Source: Ectopseudomonas khazarica
GTDB lineage: Bacteria > Pseudomonadota > Gammaproteobacteria > Pseudomonadales > Pseudomonadaceae
Length of the DNA: 64,000 bases
Direction of reading: 5' to 3'
Assembly (NCBI RefSeq): GCF_004521985.1
Contig: NZ_SBHZ01000014.1
Coordinates: forward strand, 62,001 to 126,000
The position numbers were made by a program, and so were the translations under genes. The notes beneath the pieces are model-generated. The model saw nothing but the letters and a program-made list of their open reading frames with translations. It did not search any database and was not told the DNA's origin. The number at the start of each line of letters is the position of its first letter. Position 1 is the first letter of the stretch. Positions 17,400-26,012 of this stretch are shown here, piece after piece.

Positions 17400-18232
17400 G
17401 GCAGGCATCTGCTCAGTTGGGCATCGGCCACCTGACCCAGCTGGCTTTCATGCAGCATCAGTGAGCGTGCGCCGCCCCCCGGTTGCAGGCAGAGCAGCTC
17501 GTAGAAGCCACCACTCAGGCGCAGCACCAGCTTGGACGGCGCGCTGGCCAGTGCCGTGAGGCGGCTGGTCAGGCCATGGGTGTGCAGGATGAGTTGCTGC
17601 AGGCGCTGCGGGTTCTGGTCGATGTAACGCACGTTGAGGGGCCCCTGGGTCATCTCGCTGCTGTACAGGTCGTCTGGCTGGCTGATCCGGTACAGCGTCA
17701 GGAACAGGGCGATGCCGATGATGCTGAACAGGCTGAGCAGGATCAGCCAGGAGGCGCGCTGACGACTGTGGCGCCGCAGGAAGGCGGGTGGTGCGGCTGG
17801 CACGTCGGGCGCCGCGCCGGACGGGTCGGCGGCATCGCTGGCTGACGGCACGACCAGGTGATTGGGGTTGAGCAGGTAGCCGCGGCGCGGCAGGGTCTGG
17901 ATGATCTCGCGGCTTTTCTCGTCGCCCAGCACCTGGCGCAGGGTATAGATCTGCTGGTTCAGGCTGCCCTGGCCCACTACCCGGTCGGCCCAGGCGTGGT
18001 TCATCAGCTCCTCGCGCGAGACGACCTCGCCCGGCTTCTGCAGCAGGCGCTCGAGCAGGCGGCTACCGGAGTAGCCGAGGTCGATCTTCTCTTCGATACC
18101 GCTCTTGGCCAGCGTCAGCTGATACAGCGCCGGATAGAAGTGCGCGTAGCAGTCACTGCGCCCGGTCCTGATGACCTGGCAGGCGATGGTGCTTCCCGGC
18201 TCGGTGGGCGGCGTGTCGGGGCTGGAGTTCAT
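17396..18232 (-). CDS. lafZ: ToxR-like membrane-anchored transcription regulator (LafZ-like)
   Basis: 278 residues. A winged helix of OmpR/ToxR type spans about 50-122 (SGSRLLERLLQKPGEVVSRE, SLNQQIYTLRQVLGDE, IQTLPRRGYLL). A Pro/Ala linker, one membrane helix (about 163-184, WLILLSLFSIIGIALFLTLY) and a periplasmic domain of about 90 residues with cysteines near the end follow. In the E. coli Flag-2 locus a transmembrane regulator, lafZ, sits between lafW and the flagellin gene; this gene is likewise next to the flagellin, so the name is used by position and architecture. A sigma-54 promoter lies about 85 bases upstream. Confidence 0.75.
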   Translation of the reverse strand: MNSSPDTPPTEPGSTIACQVIRTGRSDCYAHFYPALYQLTLAKSGIEEKIDLGYSGSRLLERLLQKPGEVVSREELMNHAWADRVVGQGSLNQQIYTLRQVLGDEKSREIIQTLPRRGYLLNPNHLVVPSASDAADPSGAAPDVPAAPPAFLRRHSRQRASWLILLSLFSIIGIALFLTLYRISQPDDLYSSEMTQGPLNVRYIDQNPQRLQQLILHTHGLTSRLTALASAPSKLVLRLSGGFYELLCLQPGGGARSLMLHESQLGQVADAQLSRCLP

Positions 18233-18315
18233 GCGGTCCTTAGAGCGAGCGACATTTCCGGCTGGAAACGTCCGGGCGACGGATGGTCAGCATTCTGGCG
18301 TCAGGGAAATGCAGT

Positions 18316-18331
18316 GGCAAGTCTTGTGCCA
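18316..18331 (-). promoter_or_regulatory. Sigma-54 promoter of the lafZ-like gene
   Basis: On the minus strand the site reads TGGCACAAGACTTGCC, matching TGGCACG-N4-TTGCW with GG and GC 12 bases apart. The start site would fall near 18305, giving a leader of about 70 bases to the ATG at 18232. Confidence 0.8.
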
Positions 18332-18502
18332 GTCACGAGCTGACCGAGCGGCCTCGCACAGGCCATGCTCAGTTCTATGCTAGCTGCTTCGTGGACGAAG
18401 TCGATGCAGTCGGCAGGTGTCGTGACGGTCATTTCAGCATCCCGTCGTTCGATGACGGTTGCACGCTGGCGATGCGCGTTGCCGGGGCTCAGGCCGTAAC
18501 GA

Positions 18503-18528
18503 GAAACGCCCCGTGAGTACGGGGCGTT
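18503..18528 (-). terminator. Terminator of the flagellin gene
   Basis: AACGCCCCGT (18505-18514) and ACGGGGCGTT (18519-18528) form a perfect 10-base stem with a four-base loop. On the minus strand a T-rich run (TTTCTCGTT) follows the stem, as expected for termination of the gene ending at 18570. Confidence 0.9.
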
Positions 18529-18569
18529 GGAGGGGGTGGCGCCATCCGTTGCGCCTGGATGACGCGGGA

Positions 18570-19451
18570 TCAGCCCAGCAGGGACATGACCATGCCCGGC
18601 ATCTGGCCGGCTTGCTTGAGCATGGAGATGCCCGACTGCAGGAGCATGGAGTTCTTGCTCATGCTGGCGCTTTCCTTGGCGAAGTCGGCATCCATGATGC
18701 GACCCTTGGCCATGTCGGTGTTGTCCTTCATGTTGCCGAGGTTGTTGGCGGTGTGGTTCAGGCGGTTGATGTTGGCGCCGAACTGGGCACGCAGCGCACC
18801 GATCTCGTCCAGAGCGGTCTCGGCCAGGGTGATCGCGCCGTTGGCGCCGGCCTGGGTCTCGAGCTTCTGGTCGGCGGCCGGAGCAGCGGCGAACTGGGTG
18901 TTCAGCGCGCCCAGGGCGGCGGTCAGGGTGCCGACGTCGGCGCTGACGTCCAGGGCCAGGGTTTCGGTGGCGCTGGCGCCGATCTGGAAGCTCATGCCGC
19001 CAGCGGTGCCGAACTTGCCGCCGGTACCGGCGATGTCGAACAGGGCCTCACCCGCGTACTTGGTGTTGGTCATGATGTTGGCCAGCTCTTTGCCCAGTTC
19101 GTTGAACTCGGCCGAGAGGGCCAGACGGTCGTCTGCGCTGTTGGTGTCGTTCGCCGCCTGGGTGGAGAGGTCTTTCATGCGCTGCACGATGTCGGTCATT
19201 TCGCTGAAGGCGCCTTCGGCGGTCTGCAGCAGCGAAACGGCGTCGCTGGTGTTGCGGATGGCCACGTCCATACCACGCGATTGAGCGTTCAGACGGGTAG
19301 CGATCTGCAGGCCGGCGGCGTCGTCGGCAGCGGAGTTGATGCGGAAACCGGTGCCCAGACGCTGCTGGTTGGTGCCCAGGGCGTTGTTGGTCTTGGACAG
19401 GTTGGTCTGAGTGATCAGCGAGGAGTAGTTGGTATGAATCGACAGAGCCAT
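18570..19451 (-). CDS. lafA: Lateral-type flagellin
   Basis: 293 residues, short for a flagellin. The N-terminal D0/D1 domain (SLITQTNLSKTNNALGTNQQ, then RINSAADDAAGLQIATRL) and the C-terminal D0/D1 domain (MDADFAKESASMSKNSMLLQ...) are intact. The central variable domain is reduced to about 60 residues, as in lateral flagellins. It is exported and polymerises into the filament, helped by FliS. It is transcribed alone, with its own terminator. No sigma-54 site is visible upstream, so the FliA/LafS factor is the likely driver. Confidence 0.92.
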   Translation of the reverse strand: MALSIHTNYSSLITQTNLSKTNNALGTNQQRLGTGFRINSAADDAAGLQIATRLNAQSRGMDVAIRNTSDAVSLLQTAEGAFSEMTDIVQRMKDLSTQAANDTNSADDRLALSAEFNELGKELANIMTNTKYAGEALFDIAGTGGKFGTAGGMSFQIGASATETLALDVSADVGTLTAALGALNTQFAAAPAADQKLETQAGANGAITLAETALDEIGALRAQFGANINRLNHTANNLGNMKDNTDMAKGRIMDADFAKESASMSKNSMLLQSGISMLKQAGQMPGMVMSLLG

Positions 19452-19508
19452 GATGAGATTCCTTCAGTTGAGTGAAGCTGGCTGTGATTGCCTGCTGTAA
19501 GTGAAGGG

Positions 19509-19533
19509 CGACCGGCTTTTGACGCTGCTTAAA
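19509..19533 (-). promoter_or_regulatory. Weak candidate sigma-28 promoter of flagellin
   Basis: On the minus strand TTTAAGC (19533-19527) precedes GCCGGTCG (19516-19509), partly resembling TAAA-N15-GCCGATAA. The spacing is a few bases short and the -10 matches five of eight positions, so this is a suggestion only. Confidence 0.3.
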
Positions 19534-19662
19534 TGGCGTTTATGATTTTTCTGCGGGACGGCCGGCGAAGGCTCTGGTGCGGGCTTCAGGCCAGGGGGCT
19601 GCTGGGGCGTGAGGCGGCTGTAACGCGCTTGCGGGGCCTGCTGGCGGCGCCTGGCAGGGTGA

Positions 19663-19690
19663 AATGAAAACGGCGACCCGAGGGTCGCCG
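19663..19690 (-). terminator. Terminator of the rubredoxin gene
   Basis: CGGCGACCC (19671-19679) pairs perfectly with GGGTCGCCG (19682-19690); on the minus strand TTTTCATTTC follows. Confidence 0.9.
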
Positions 19691-19710
19691 TTCGTTGAAA
19701 TGACACGTGA

Positions 19711-19878
19711 TCAGCCGATCTCGATCATCTCGAAGTCCATCTTGCCGACGCCGCAGTCAGGGCACAGCCAGTCTTCCGGCACGTCTTCCCAGCGGGTGCC
19801 GGGCGCGATGCCGTCGTCCGGCCAGCCCTGGCTCTCGTCGTAAATCAGTCCACAGACCACGCATTGCCACTTCTTCAT
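19711..19878 (-). CDS. rubA: Rubredoxin
   Basis: 55 residues from the ATG at 19878, preceded by GAGGT. It has both iron-binding knuckles: CVVCG (C6, C9) and CPDCG (C39, C42), with the conserved WEDVPEDW segment between them. It is a small cytoplasmic one-electron carrier with a Fe(SCys)4 centre; in Pseudomonas it can serve alkane hydroxylase or oxidative-stress pathways through rubredoxin reductase. Neither of these partners is nearby. It has its own terminator and lies just downstream of the glc operon, as the rubredoxin genes do beside glc in P. aeruginosa. Confidence 0.95.
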   Translation of the reverse strand: MKKWQCVVCGLIYDESQGWPDDGIAPGTRWEDVPEDWLCPDCGVGKMDFEMIEIG

Positions 19879-19983
19879 ATCGACCTCGGGTGAATCTCAC
19901 GGTTTTGCGCGAGGCACGCTACCGCAATTGAACGGACGCGCCAAGCGGACAGGCGGTAATCGCCGCCTGCCAGAGGCCAACCA

Positions 19984-20010
19984 AAGTCGGGTCGTGCCTG
20001 GCACGACCCG
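19984..20010 (-). terminator. Terminator of the glc operon
   Basis: CGGGTCGTGC (19988-19997) and GCACGACCCG (20001-20010) form a perfect 10-base stem with a three-base loop; ACTTTGG follows on the minus strand. The T-tract is short. Confidence 0.7.
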
Positions 20011-20018
20011 CGCATGGA

Positions 20019-21719
20019 CTAGCGGCTTGCCAGCAGCGGATCGCTGATACCCATGACGTACATGGTGACCAGCGCGATGCAGCCCGCAGCAGCGAGGTAG
20101 TAGAGCGTCGGCAGGATGGTCTTGCGCAGGGTGATGCCTTCGCGTCCCAGCAGGCCGACCGTCGCCGAGGCCGCCACCACGTTGTGGATGGCGATCATGT
20201 TGCCCGCCGCAGCGCCCACCGATTGCAGCGCCACCATCATCGCCCCGGACACGCCCAGCAGCTCGGCAGCGTTGAACTGGAACTGCGACAGCATCAGGTT
20301 GGACACGGTGTTGGAGCCAGCGATGAACGCGCCCAGGGCACCCACGGCCGGGGCGAAGAACGGATAGACGCCGCCCACGCTATCGGCCACCAGACGCGCC
20401 ATGGCCACTGGCATGGAGACCAGGTCGGCGCCATTGACCCCGGAGTTGATCAGGATACGCACCATGGGGATGGTGAAGATCAGCACGAAGCCGGCACCGA
20501 GCAGGGTCTTGCTCGACTCGCCGACGGCCGCCTTCAGCTCGGAGAAGCGCATGCGGTGCAGGAAGAAGGTGACCAGCACCACCATGCACAGGATGCCCCC
20601 CGGCAGGTACAGCGGCTCGATGGTGCCGGACACGCCGGTCTCACCGAGAATGTCCTTCCAGCCGAAGCTCAGGCTCATCAGCGCGGCCTTGAGTTCGGGG
20701 AAGATCCGCGACAGCACCAGGAACACCGCGAGCAGCAGGTACGGCGCCCAGGCCATGGGCACGGAGATCGGCGCCTTGCCGGCCACCTCGTCGAGTTTCA
20801 TCTCGATCTTGCCCATCCACTCGGCCGGCCAGTCCTTGGCGTCGGCGAAGTCCCAGGTCTCCTTCGGCAGGAGGAAGCCGGCACGGGCTGCCGGTACCAC
20901 GATGGACAGGCCAACCAGGGCGCCGATCATCGACGGGAATTCCGGGCCGAGGAACACGCCGGCCGCCATGTACGGCAGGGAGAAGCACAGCGCGGTGAAG
21001 ACGGCGAACGGCGCGATGGCCAGGCCTTCCTTCCAGCTGCGGTTCTTGCCGAAGAAGCGGGTCATGATCATCACCATGATCAGCGGCATCAGCAGGCCGA
21101 TCACGCCGTGGGTGATGGCCACCCGCGAATAGATCAGGTGGAAGAAGGTCTCCCAGGTGCTGCCGGTGGCCGCCAGCTGTTCGGTGATGCCGGTCCTGTC
21201 CAGGCCGGCGCCGACGCCCACCAGGATCGGCGTGCCCACCGCGCCGAAGGACACCGGCGTGGATTGCACCATCATGCCCAGCACCACGGCTGCCAGCGCC
21301 GGGAAGCCGAGGGCGACCAGCAGCGGTGCAGCGACGGCGGCCGGGGTGCCGAAGCCGGAGGCCCCTTCGATGAAGCAGCCGAACAGCCAGGCGACGATCA
21401 GCGCCTGTACGCGCCGGTCTGGGCTGATGTTGGAGAAGCCACGGCGAATCGCCGCGATACCGCCGGAGTGCTTGAGCGTGTTCAGCAGCAGGATCGCGCC
21501 GAAGATGATCCACAGGATCGAGGCGGTGAGGATCAGCCCCTGCAGGCTGGAGGCGATGACCCGGTTGAGGGACATGTCCCAGGCCAGCAGGCCGATCAGG
21601 GCGGTCAGGACGAACACCAGCGGCATCGCGTACTTGGCTGGCCAGCGGAAGCCGATCAGCAGCACACCCGCCAGCACCAGCGGCACGAAGGCCAGGATGG
21701 ACAGCAGCGTTTGACTCAT
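20019..21719 (-). CDS. glcA: Glycolate/lactate permease (LldP family), probable GlcA
   Basis: 566 residues from the ATG at 21719, chosen because AAGGAA lies seven to twelve bases upstream; the frame runs on without signal for 40 more codons. It has about 12-14 hydrophobic segments and the LctP hallmarks (GASGFGTPAAVAAPLLVALG, SFGAVGTPI, GSNTVSNLMLSQFQFNAA). LldP and GlcA are close paralogues that import lactate and glycolate with protons. Its place as last gene of a glcDEFGBA operon argues for glycolate uptake; lactate use cannot be excluded. Confidence 0.88.
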   Translation of the reverse strand: MSQTLLSILAFVPLVLAGVLLIGFRWPAKYAMPLVFVLTALIGLLAWDMSLNRVIASSLQGLILTASILWIIFGAILLLNTLKHSGGIAAIRRGFSNISPDRRVQALIVAWLFGCFIEGASGFGTPAAVAAPLLVALGFPALAAVVLGMMVQSTPVSFGAVGTPILVGVGAGLDRTGITEQLAATGSTWETFFHLIYSRVAITHGVIGLLMPLIMVMIMTRFFGKNRSWKEGLAIAPFAVFTALCFSLPYMAAGVFLGPEFPSMIGALVGLSIVVPAARAGFLLPKETWDFADAKDWPAEWMGKIEMKLDEVAGKAPISVPMAWAPYLLLAVFLVLSRIFPELKAALMSLSFGWKDILGETGVSGTIEPLYLPGGILCMVVLVTFFLHRMRFSELKAAVGESSKTLLGAGFVLIFTIPMVRILINSGVNGADLVSMPVAMARLVADSVGGVYPFFAPAVGALGAFIAGSNTVSNLMLSQFQFNAAELLGVSGAMMVALQSVGAAAGNMIAIHNVVAASATVGLLGREGITLRKTILPTLYYLAAAGCIALVTMYVMGISDPLLASR

Positions 21720-21987
21720 GTGTTGGTTCCTTCTTTTTCTTGTGAACCACGGTTTTCCGGAGATATCCGGCGCCACGCATCTGGAGTGGCCGGGCGCCAC
21801 GGCACCGACCATTCCGCGAGCAGCGACGCTGGGGATCACCCGCCGTCGCGCTCATGCTCGAAAGCCCCGACGGTCGGAAACCGTCAGGGCCTGTTGCAGC
21901 GCCGTGGCGTTCATCCACGGCGCTCAATCATTTTTCAGGAGGGGCTGGGCGGCATCCCGCTGCAGCCGCGTATAGCCCCTCCCACGC

Positions 21988-24165
21988 TCAGACCTCCTCT
22001 TTGAAGCGCAGACGCCAGGCGTGCAGCAGCGGTTCGGTGTAGCCGCTCGGCTGCTCGCGGCCCTTGAACACCAGGTCGCAGGCGGCGCGGAAGGCATGGG
22101 ACTGCTCGAAACCGGGGGCCATCGGGCGATAGGCGGCGTCGCCGGCGTTCTGCCCGTCGACCACCTGCGCCATGCGTTGCAGCGTCTCGCGCACCTGGGC
22201 TTCGCCGACCACGCCGTGATGCAGCCAGTTGGCGATGTGCTGGGCGGAGATCCGCAGCGTGGCGCGGTCTTCCATCAGGCCGACGTTGTGGATATCCGGC
22301 ACCTTGGAGCAGCCGACGCCTTGCTCGACCCAGCGCACCACGTAGCCGAGGATGCCCTGGCAGTTGTTGTCCAGTTCCTGCTGGATGTCGCTGGCGCTCC
22401 ACGGGCGCTCGGCGCTGACCGGCACGCTGAGCAGGTCGCCCAGCAGGCTGTCGCGCTGGCTGGCCAGGTCGATCAGCTCCAGCTCGGTCTGCACGGCTTG
22501 CACGTCCACCTGGTGGTAGTGCAGCGCGTGCAGCACGGCGGCGGTCGGCGAGGGCACCCAGGCGGTATTGGCACCGGCCTTGGGATGGCCGATCTTCTGT
22601 TCGAGCATGGCCGCCATCAGGTCCGGCATGGCCCACATGCCCTTGCCGATCTGCGCCTTGCCGCGCAGGCCGCAGGCCAGGCCGACCAGCACGTTGTTGC
22701 GCTCATAGGCCTGGATCCAGGCACTGGACTTCATGTCGCCCTTGCGCAGCATGGCGCCGGCTTCCATGGCCGTGTGCATCTCGTCGCCGGTGCGGTCGAG
22801 GAAGCCGGTGTTGATGAAGGCCACGCGGCTGCTGGCGGCCTCGATACAGGCCTTGAGGTTGACGCTGGTGCGGCGCTCCTCGTCCATGATGCCCATCTTC
22901 AGGGTGGCCGCGGGCATGCCCAGCAGCTGCTCGACACGGCCGAACAGCTCGTTGGCGAAGGCCACTTCCAGCGGGCCGTGCATCTTCGGCTTGACGATGT
23001 AGACGCTGCCAGTGCGCGAGTTGCCGCGACGCTTGAGGTCATGCAGGGCGATCAGGCTGGTCACCACGGCATCGAGGATGCCTTCCGGAATCTCCTGGCC
23101 GTCGCCGTCGAGAATCGCCGGGTTGCTCATCAGGTGCCCGACGTTGCGCACGAACAGCAGCGAGCGGCCGTGCAGGGTCAGTTCACCGCCGGCGGCGGCG
23201 CTGTAGGTGCGGTCCGGGTTGAGACGGCGGGTGATGCGCTTGCCGCCTTTCTCCAGTTCCTCGGCCAGGTCACCCTTCATCAGGCCCAGCCAGTTGCGGT
23301 AGACCACCACCTTGTCGGCGGCGTCGACGGCGGCGACCGAGTCTTCGCAGTCCATGATGGTCGACAGTGCCGCTTCCATCAGCACGTCCTTGACGCCAGC
23401 GGCGTCGGTGCGGCCGATGGCGCTGCTGGCGTCGATCTGGATCTCGAAGTGCAGGCCGTTGTTCTTCAGCAGCACGGCGCTCGGCGTGGCGGCCTCGCCC
23501 TGGTGGCCGAGGAATTTCTCCGGCTGCGCCAGGGAAGTCTGCTCGCCGCTGCCCAGGGTCACCTGCAGCTGGCCGGCGACCACGGCATAGGCACTGGCGT
23601 CGGCGTGCGAGCCCTTGGCCAGCGGCGCGGCCTGGTCGAGGAAGGCACGGGCGAAGGCGATCACCTTGGCGCCGCGTACCTCGTTGTAACCCGGCCCCTT
23701 GCTGGCGCCGCCGTCCTCGCTGATCGCGTCGGTGCCGTACAGGGCGTCGTACAGCGAACCCCAGCGGGCGTTGGCGGCGTTCAGCGCGTAGCGGGCGTTC
23801 ATCACCGGCACCACCAGCTGCGGGCCGGCCTGGCTGGTGATCTCGCTGTCGACGTTGGCGGTGCTGGCCTTGACGGTCTGCGGCTGCGGCAGCAGGTAAC
23901 CGATGGACTCGAGGAAGGCGCGGTAGGCGGCCATGTCGCGAACCGGGCCGGGGTTGGCGCGATGCCAGGTGTCCAGCTCGGTCTGCAGGCGGTCACGCTC
24001 GGCTAGCAGCGCACGGTTGCGCGGTGCCAGGTCGTGTACCAGGGCGTCGAAGCCGCTCCAGAAGGCCGCGGCTTCGATACCGCTGCCGGGCAGCACTTCG
24101 TTTTCGATGAACTGCTTGAGCTCGGCGGCTACCTGCAGGCGCTGACATTGCACGCGTTCGGTCAT
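21988..24165 (-). CDS. glcB: Malate synthase G
   Basis: 725 residues, the normal length of the monomeric G isoform. Recognisable segments are MEAALSTIMDCEDSVAAVDA, LLFVRNVGHLMSNPAI, GSVYIVKPKMHGP, MGIMDEERRTSVNLKACI (catalytic barrel, with the acidic Mg ligands) and NCQGILGYVVRWVEQGVG in the C-terminal plug carrying the catalytic base. It condenses glyoxylate with acetyl-CoA to malate, which disposes of the glyoxylate made by glycolate oxidase. It lies between glcG and glcA, separated from glcG by 130 bases of repeat-like sequence. Confidence 0.96.
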   Translation of the reverse strand: MTERVQCQRLQVAAELKQFIENEVLPGSGIEAAAFWSGFDALVHDLAPRNRALLAERDRLQTELDTWHRANPGPVRDMAAYRAFLESIGYLLPQPQTVKASTANVDSEITSQAGPQLVVPVMNARYALNAANARWGSLYDALYGTDAISEDGGASKGPGYNEVRGAKVIAFARAFLDQAAPLAKGSHADASAYAVVAGQLQVTLGSGEQTSLAQPEKFLGHQGEAATPSAVLLKNNGLHFEIQIDASSAIGRTDAAGVKDVLMEAALSTIMDCEDSVAAVDAADKVVVYRNWLGLMKGDLAEELEKGGKRITRRLNPDRTYSAAAGGELTLHGRSLLFVRNVGHLMSNPAILDGDGQEIPEGILDAVVTSLIALHDLKRRGNSRTGSVYIVKPKMHGPLEVAFANELFGRVEQLLGMPAATLKMGIMDEERRTSVNLKACIEAASSRVAFINTGFLDRTGDEMHTAMEAGAMLRKGDMKSSAWIQAYERNNVLVGLACGLRGKAQIGKGMWAMPDLMAAMLEQKIGHPKAGANTAWVPSPTAAVLHALHYHQVDVQAVQTELELIDLASQRDSLLGDLLSVPVSAERPWSASDIQQELDNNCQGILGYVVRWVEQGVGCSKVPDIHNVGLMEDRATLRISAQHIANWLHHGVVGEAQVRETLQRMAQVVDGQNAGDAAYRPMAPGFEQSHAFRAACDLVFKGREQPSGYTEPLLHAWRLRFKEEV

Positions 24166-24192
24166 TTTCCTGTTCTCCTGTCTGTCTGCATT

Positions 24193-24211
24193 CCTCTTTC
24201 ATCGAAAGAGG
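24193..24211. repeat. Small perfect dyad between glcG and glcB
   Basis: CCTCTTTC (24193-24200) and GAAAGAGG (24204-24211) form an eight-base stem with a three-base loop, followed by purine-rich sequence. It may be an mRNA stem in the operon. Confidence 0.45.
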
Positions 24212-24295
24212 AGAGAGGGGCACACCCTCTTCCGGCACTGCGTGCCACTTTCCCCCCGGGGGGGAAGGTCATCCGTTGGCGGCTACGCCGCATGT

Positions 24296-24694
24296 TCAAA
24301 GGGCTGCGATGCCCGCCTTGGCCACCTGCGCGTCCTGTTCGGCCTTGACCCCGGACACGCCCACGGCGCCGACCACCTGGCCCTCGACCACGACCGGTAC
24401 GCCACCTTCCAGCGAGGTGATCAGCGGGGCGCTGATGAAGGCGGTGCGGCCGCCGTTGACCATGTCCTCGTAACCCTTGGTCTCGCGACGGCCGATGGCA
24501 GCGCTGCGGGCCTTCTCGGTGGCGATGTAGGCGCCGATCGGCGCGCAGCCGTCGAGGCGCTCCATGGCGAGCGGGTGGCCGCCGTCATCGACCACGGCGA
24601 TAGCGACTGCCCAGCCCTGTTGCTGCGCTTCGCTGCGGGCGGCGGCGATGATCTGGCTGACTTCGGTCTGGCTGAGTACGGCTTTGTGTTGCAT
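24296..24694 (-). CDS. glcG: GlcG, heme-binding HbpS-like (DUF336) protein
   Basis: 132 residues from the ATG at 24694 (GAGGT upstream). The frame extends further but without a plausible start. The DUF336/GlcG fold is shown by AVAIAVVDDGGHPLAMERLD, the IATEKARSA helix and GGVPVVVEGQVVGAVGVSG. Members bind small ligands or heme. GlcG is a constant part of glycolate loci yet is not an oxidase subunit; its role is unsettled. It sits downstream of glcF, with a GTAGCCCGGAT repeat in the gap. Confidence 0.88.
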   Translation of the reverse strand: MQHKAVLSQTEVSQIIAAARSEAQQQGWAVAIAVVDDGGHPLAMERLDGCAPIGAYIATEKARSAAIGRRETKGYEDMVNGGRTAFISAPLITSLEGGVPVVVEGQVVGAVGVSGVKAEQDAQVAKAGIAAL

Positions 24695-24718
24695 GACGGA
24701 CCTCGTGTTCGTGGTTTC

Positions 24719-24777
24719 GTAGCCCGGATGCAATCCGGGTTCAGGGTGTTGGTTCTCCCGGATTTCATCCGGGCTAC
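24719..24777. repeat. GTAGCCCGGAT inverted-repeat element
   Basis: GTAGCCCGGATGCAATCCGGG and its inverted counterpart ending ATCCGGGCTAC (24758-24777) form a nested hairpin between glcG and glcF. A closely similar element lies at 34124-34173 between flgF and flgG, so it is a dispersed REP-type family. Confidence 0.75.
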
Positions 24778-24791
24778 GTTTGCTGTGATGG

Positions 24792-26009
24792 TCAGCCCAT
24801 CGCTTCTTCGACGATCTCGATCCAGTGCCGCACCGGCGTGCGTCCGGCGCCGTCCAGGTGGGTCTGGCAACCGATGTTGGCGGTGACGATGGCGTCCGGC
24901 TTGCCGCTCTCCAGGGCATTGAGCTTGTTGTCGCGCAGCTGGCGCGACAGCTCCGGCTGGGTCAGCGAATAGGTGCCGGCCGAGCCGCAGCACAGGTGCC
25001 CGTCGGGCACCGCGGTGAGGCCGAAGCCCAGGCGGCCGAGCACCGCCTCCACTGCGCCGCCGAGCTTCTGCGCATGCTGCAGGGTGCAGGGGCAATGGAA
25101 GGCCAGGCGCTGTTCGGCGCGGACCTGCAACTGCTCCAGGGCTTCGCCCTGCAGCACCTCGACCAGGTCCTTGGCCAGGGCGCTGACCCGCGCCGCCTTG
25201 GCCGCGTAGGCCGGGTCGCCGGCGAGCAGGTGGCCGTAGTCCTTGACGAAGGCGCCGCAGCCGCTGGCGGTCTGCACGATGGCTTCGGCGCCGGCCTCGA
25301 TCGTCGGCCACCAGGCATCGATGTTCTGCCGGGCGCGGTTAAGGCCCGCTTCCTGGGCATTGAGGTGGTAGTCGACGGCGCCGCAGCAGCCGGCCTCGCG
25401 GATCGGCGTGACGCTGATGCCGAGACGGTCCAGCACGCGTGCGGTGGCGGCATTGGTATTGGGCGACAGCCCCGGCTGCACGCAGCCTTCGAGCATCAGC
25501 ACGCGGCGCGTGTGGCGCTCGCTCGGGCGCGGCTTGGCCGGGCGCACTTCACGCGGCAGCTTGGCCTTGAGCGCCGCCGGCAGCAGCGGGCGCAGGGCCA
25601 GGCCGGTCTGGGTCAGGGCCTTGAACAGCGCCGGGCGGGGCACCACGGTGCGCAGGCCCTGGCGCAGCAGCTGCTGGTTGAGCGGGCGCGGCACCTGCTG
25701 CTCGGCGACTTCGCGACCGATGTCGAGCAGGTTGTGGTACTGCACGCCGGATGGGCAGGTGGTTTCGCAGTTGCGGCAGGTCAGGCAGCGGTCCAGGTGC
25801 TCCTGGGTCTTGGCGGTGACTTCGCCGCCTTCGAGCATCTGCTTGATCAGGTAGATACGTCCGCGCGGGCCGTCCAGCTCGTCGCCGAGCAGCTGGTAGG
25901 TCGGGCAGGTGGCATTGCAGAAGCCGCAGTGCACGCAGGAACGCAGGATGCGCTCGGCCTCTTCGGCGCGCGGCAGACGCTTGGCTTGTTCACTCAGGTT
26001 TGTCTGCAC
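24792..26009 (-). CDS. glcF: Glycolate oxidase iron-sulfur subunit GlcF
   Basis: 405 residues. Two [4Fe-4S] ferredoxin motifs lie in the N-terminal third (CVHCGFCNATCP and CLTCRNCETTCP). Two CCG domains follow (AGCCGAVDYH and HLCCGSAGTY), as in heterodisulfide-reductase-like electron carriers. It passes electrons from the GlcD/GlcE flavoproteins to the respiratory chain at the membrane. The start lies three bases after the glcE stop, indicating one transcript. Confidence 0.95.
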   Translation of the reverse strand: MQTNLSEQAKRLPRAEEAERILRSCVHCGFCNATCPTYQLLGDELDGPRGRIYLIKQMLEGGEVTAKTQEHLDRCLTCRNCETTCPSGVQYHNLLDIGREVAEQQVPRPLNQQLLRQGLRTVVPRPALFKALTQTGLALRPLLPAALKAKLPREVRPAKPRPSERHTRRVLMLEGCVQPGLSPNTNAATARVLDRLGISVTPIREAGCCGAVDYHLNAQEAGLNRARQNIDAWWPTIEAGAEAIVQTASGCGAFVKDYGHLLAGDPAYAAKAARVSALAKDLVEVLQGEALEQLQVRAEQRLAFHCPCTLQHAQKLGGAVEAVLGRLGFGLTAVPDGHLCCGSAGTYSLTQPELSRQLRDNKLNALESGKPDAIVTANIGCQTHLDGAGRTPVRHWIEIVEEAMG

Positions 26010-26012
26010 GTC

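Noticed and set aside
18171..18516. Short plus-strand frames upstream of the lafZ-like gene
   Set aside because: They overlap the lafZ start and its sigma-54 promoter and have no coding character.
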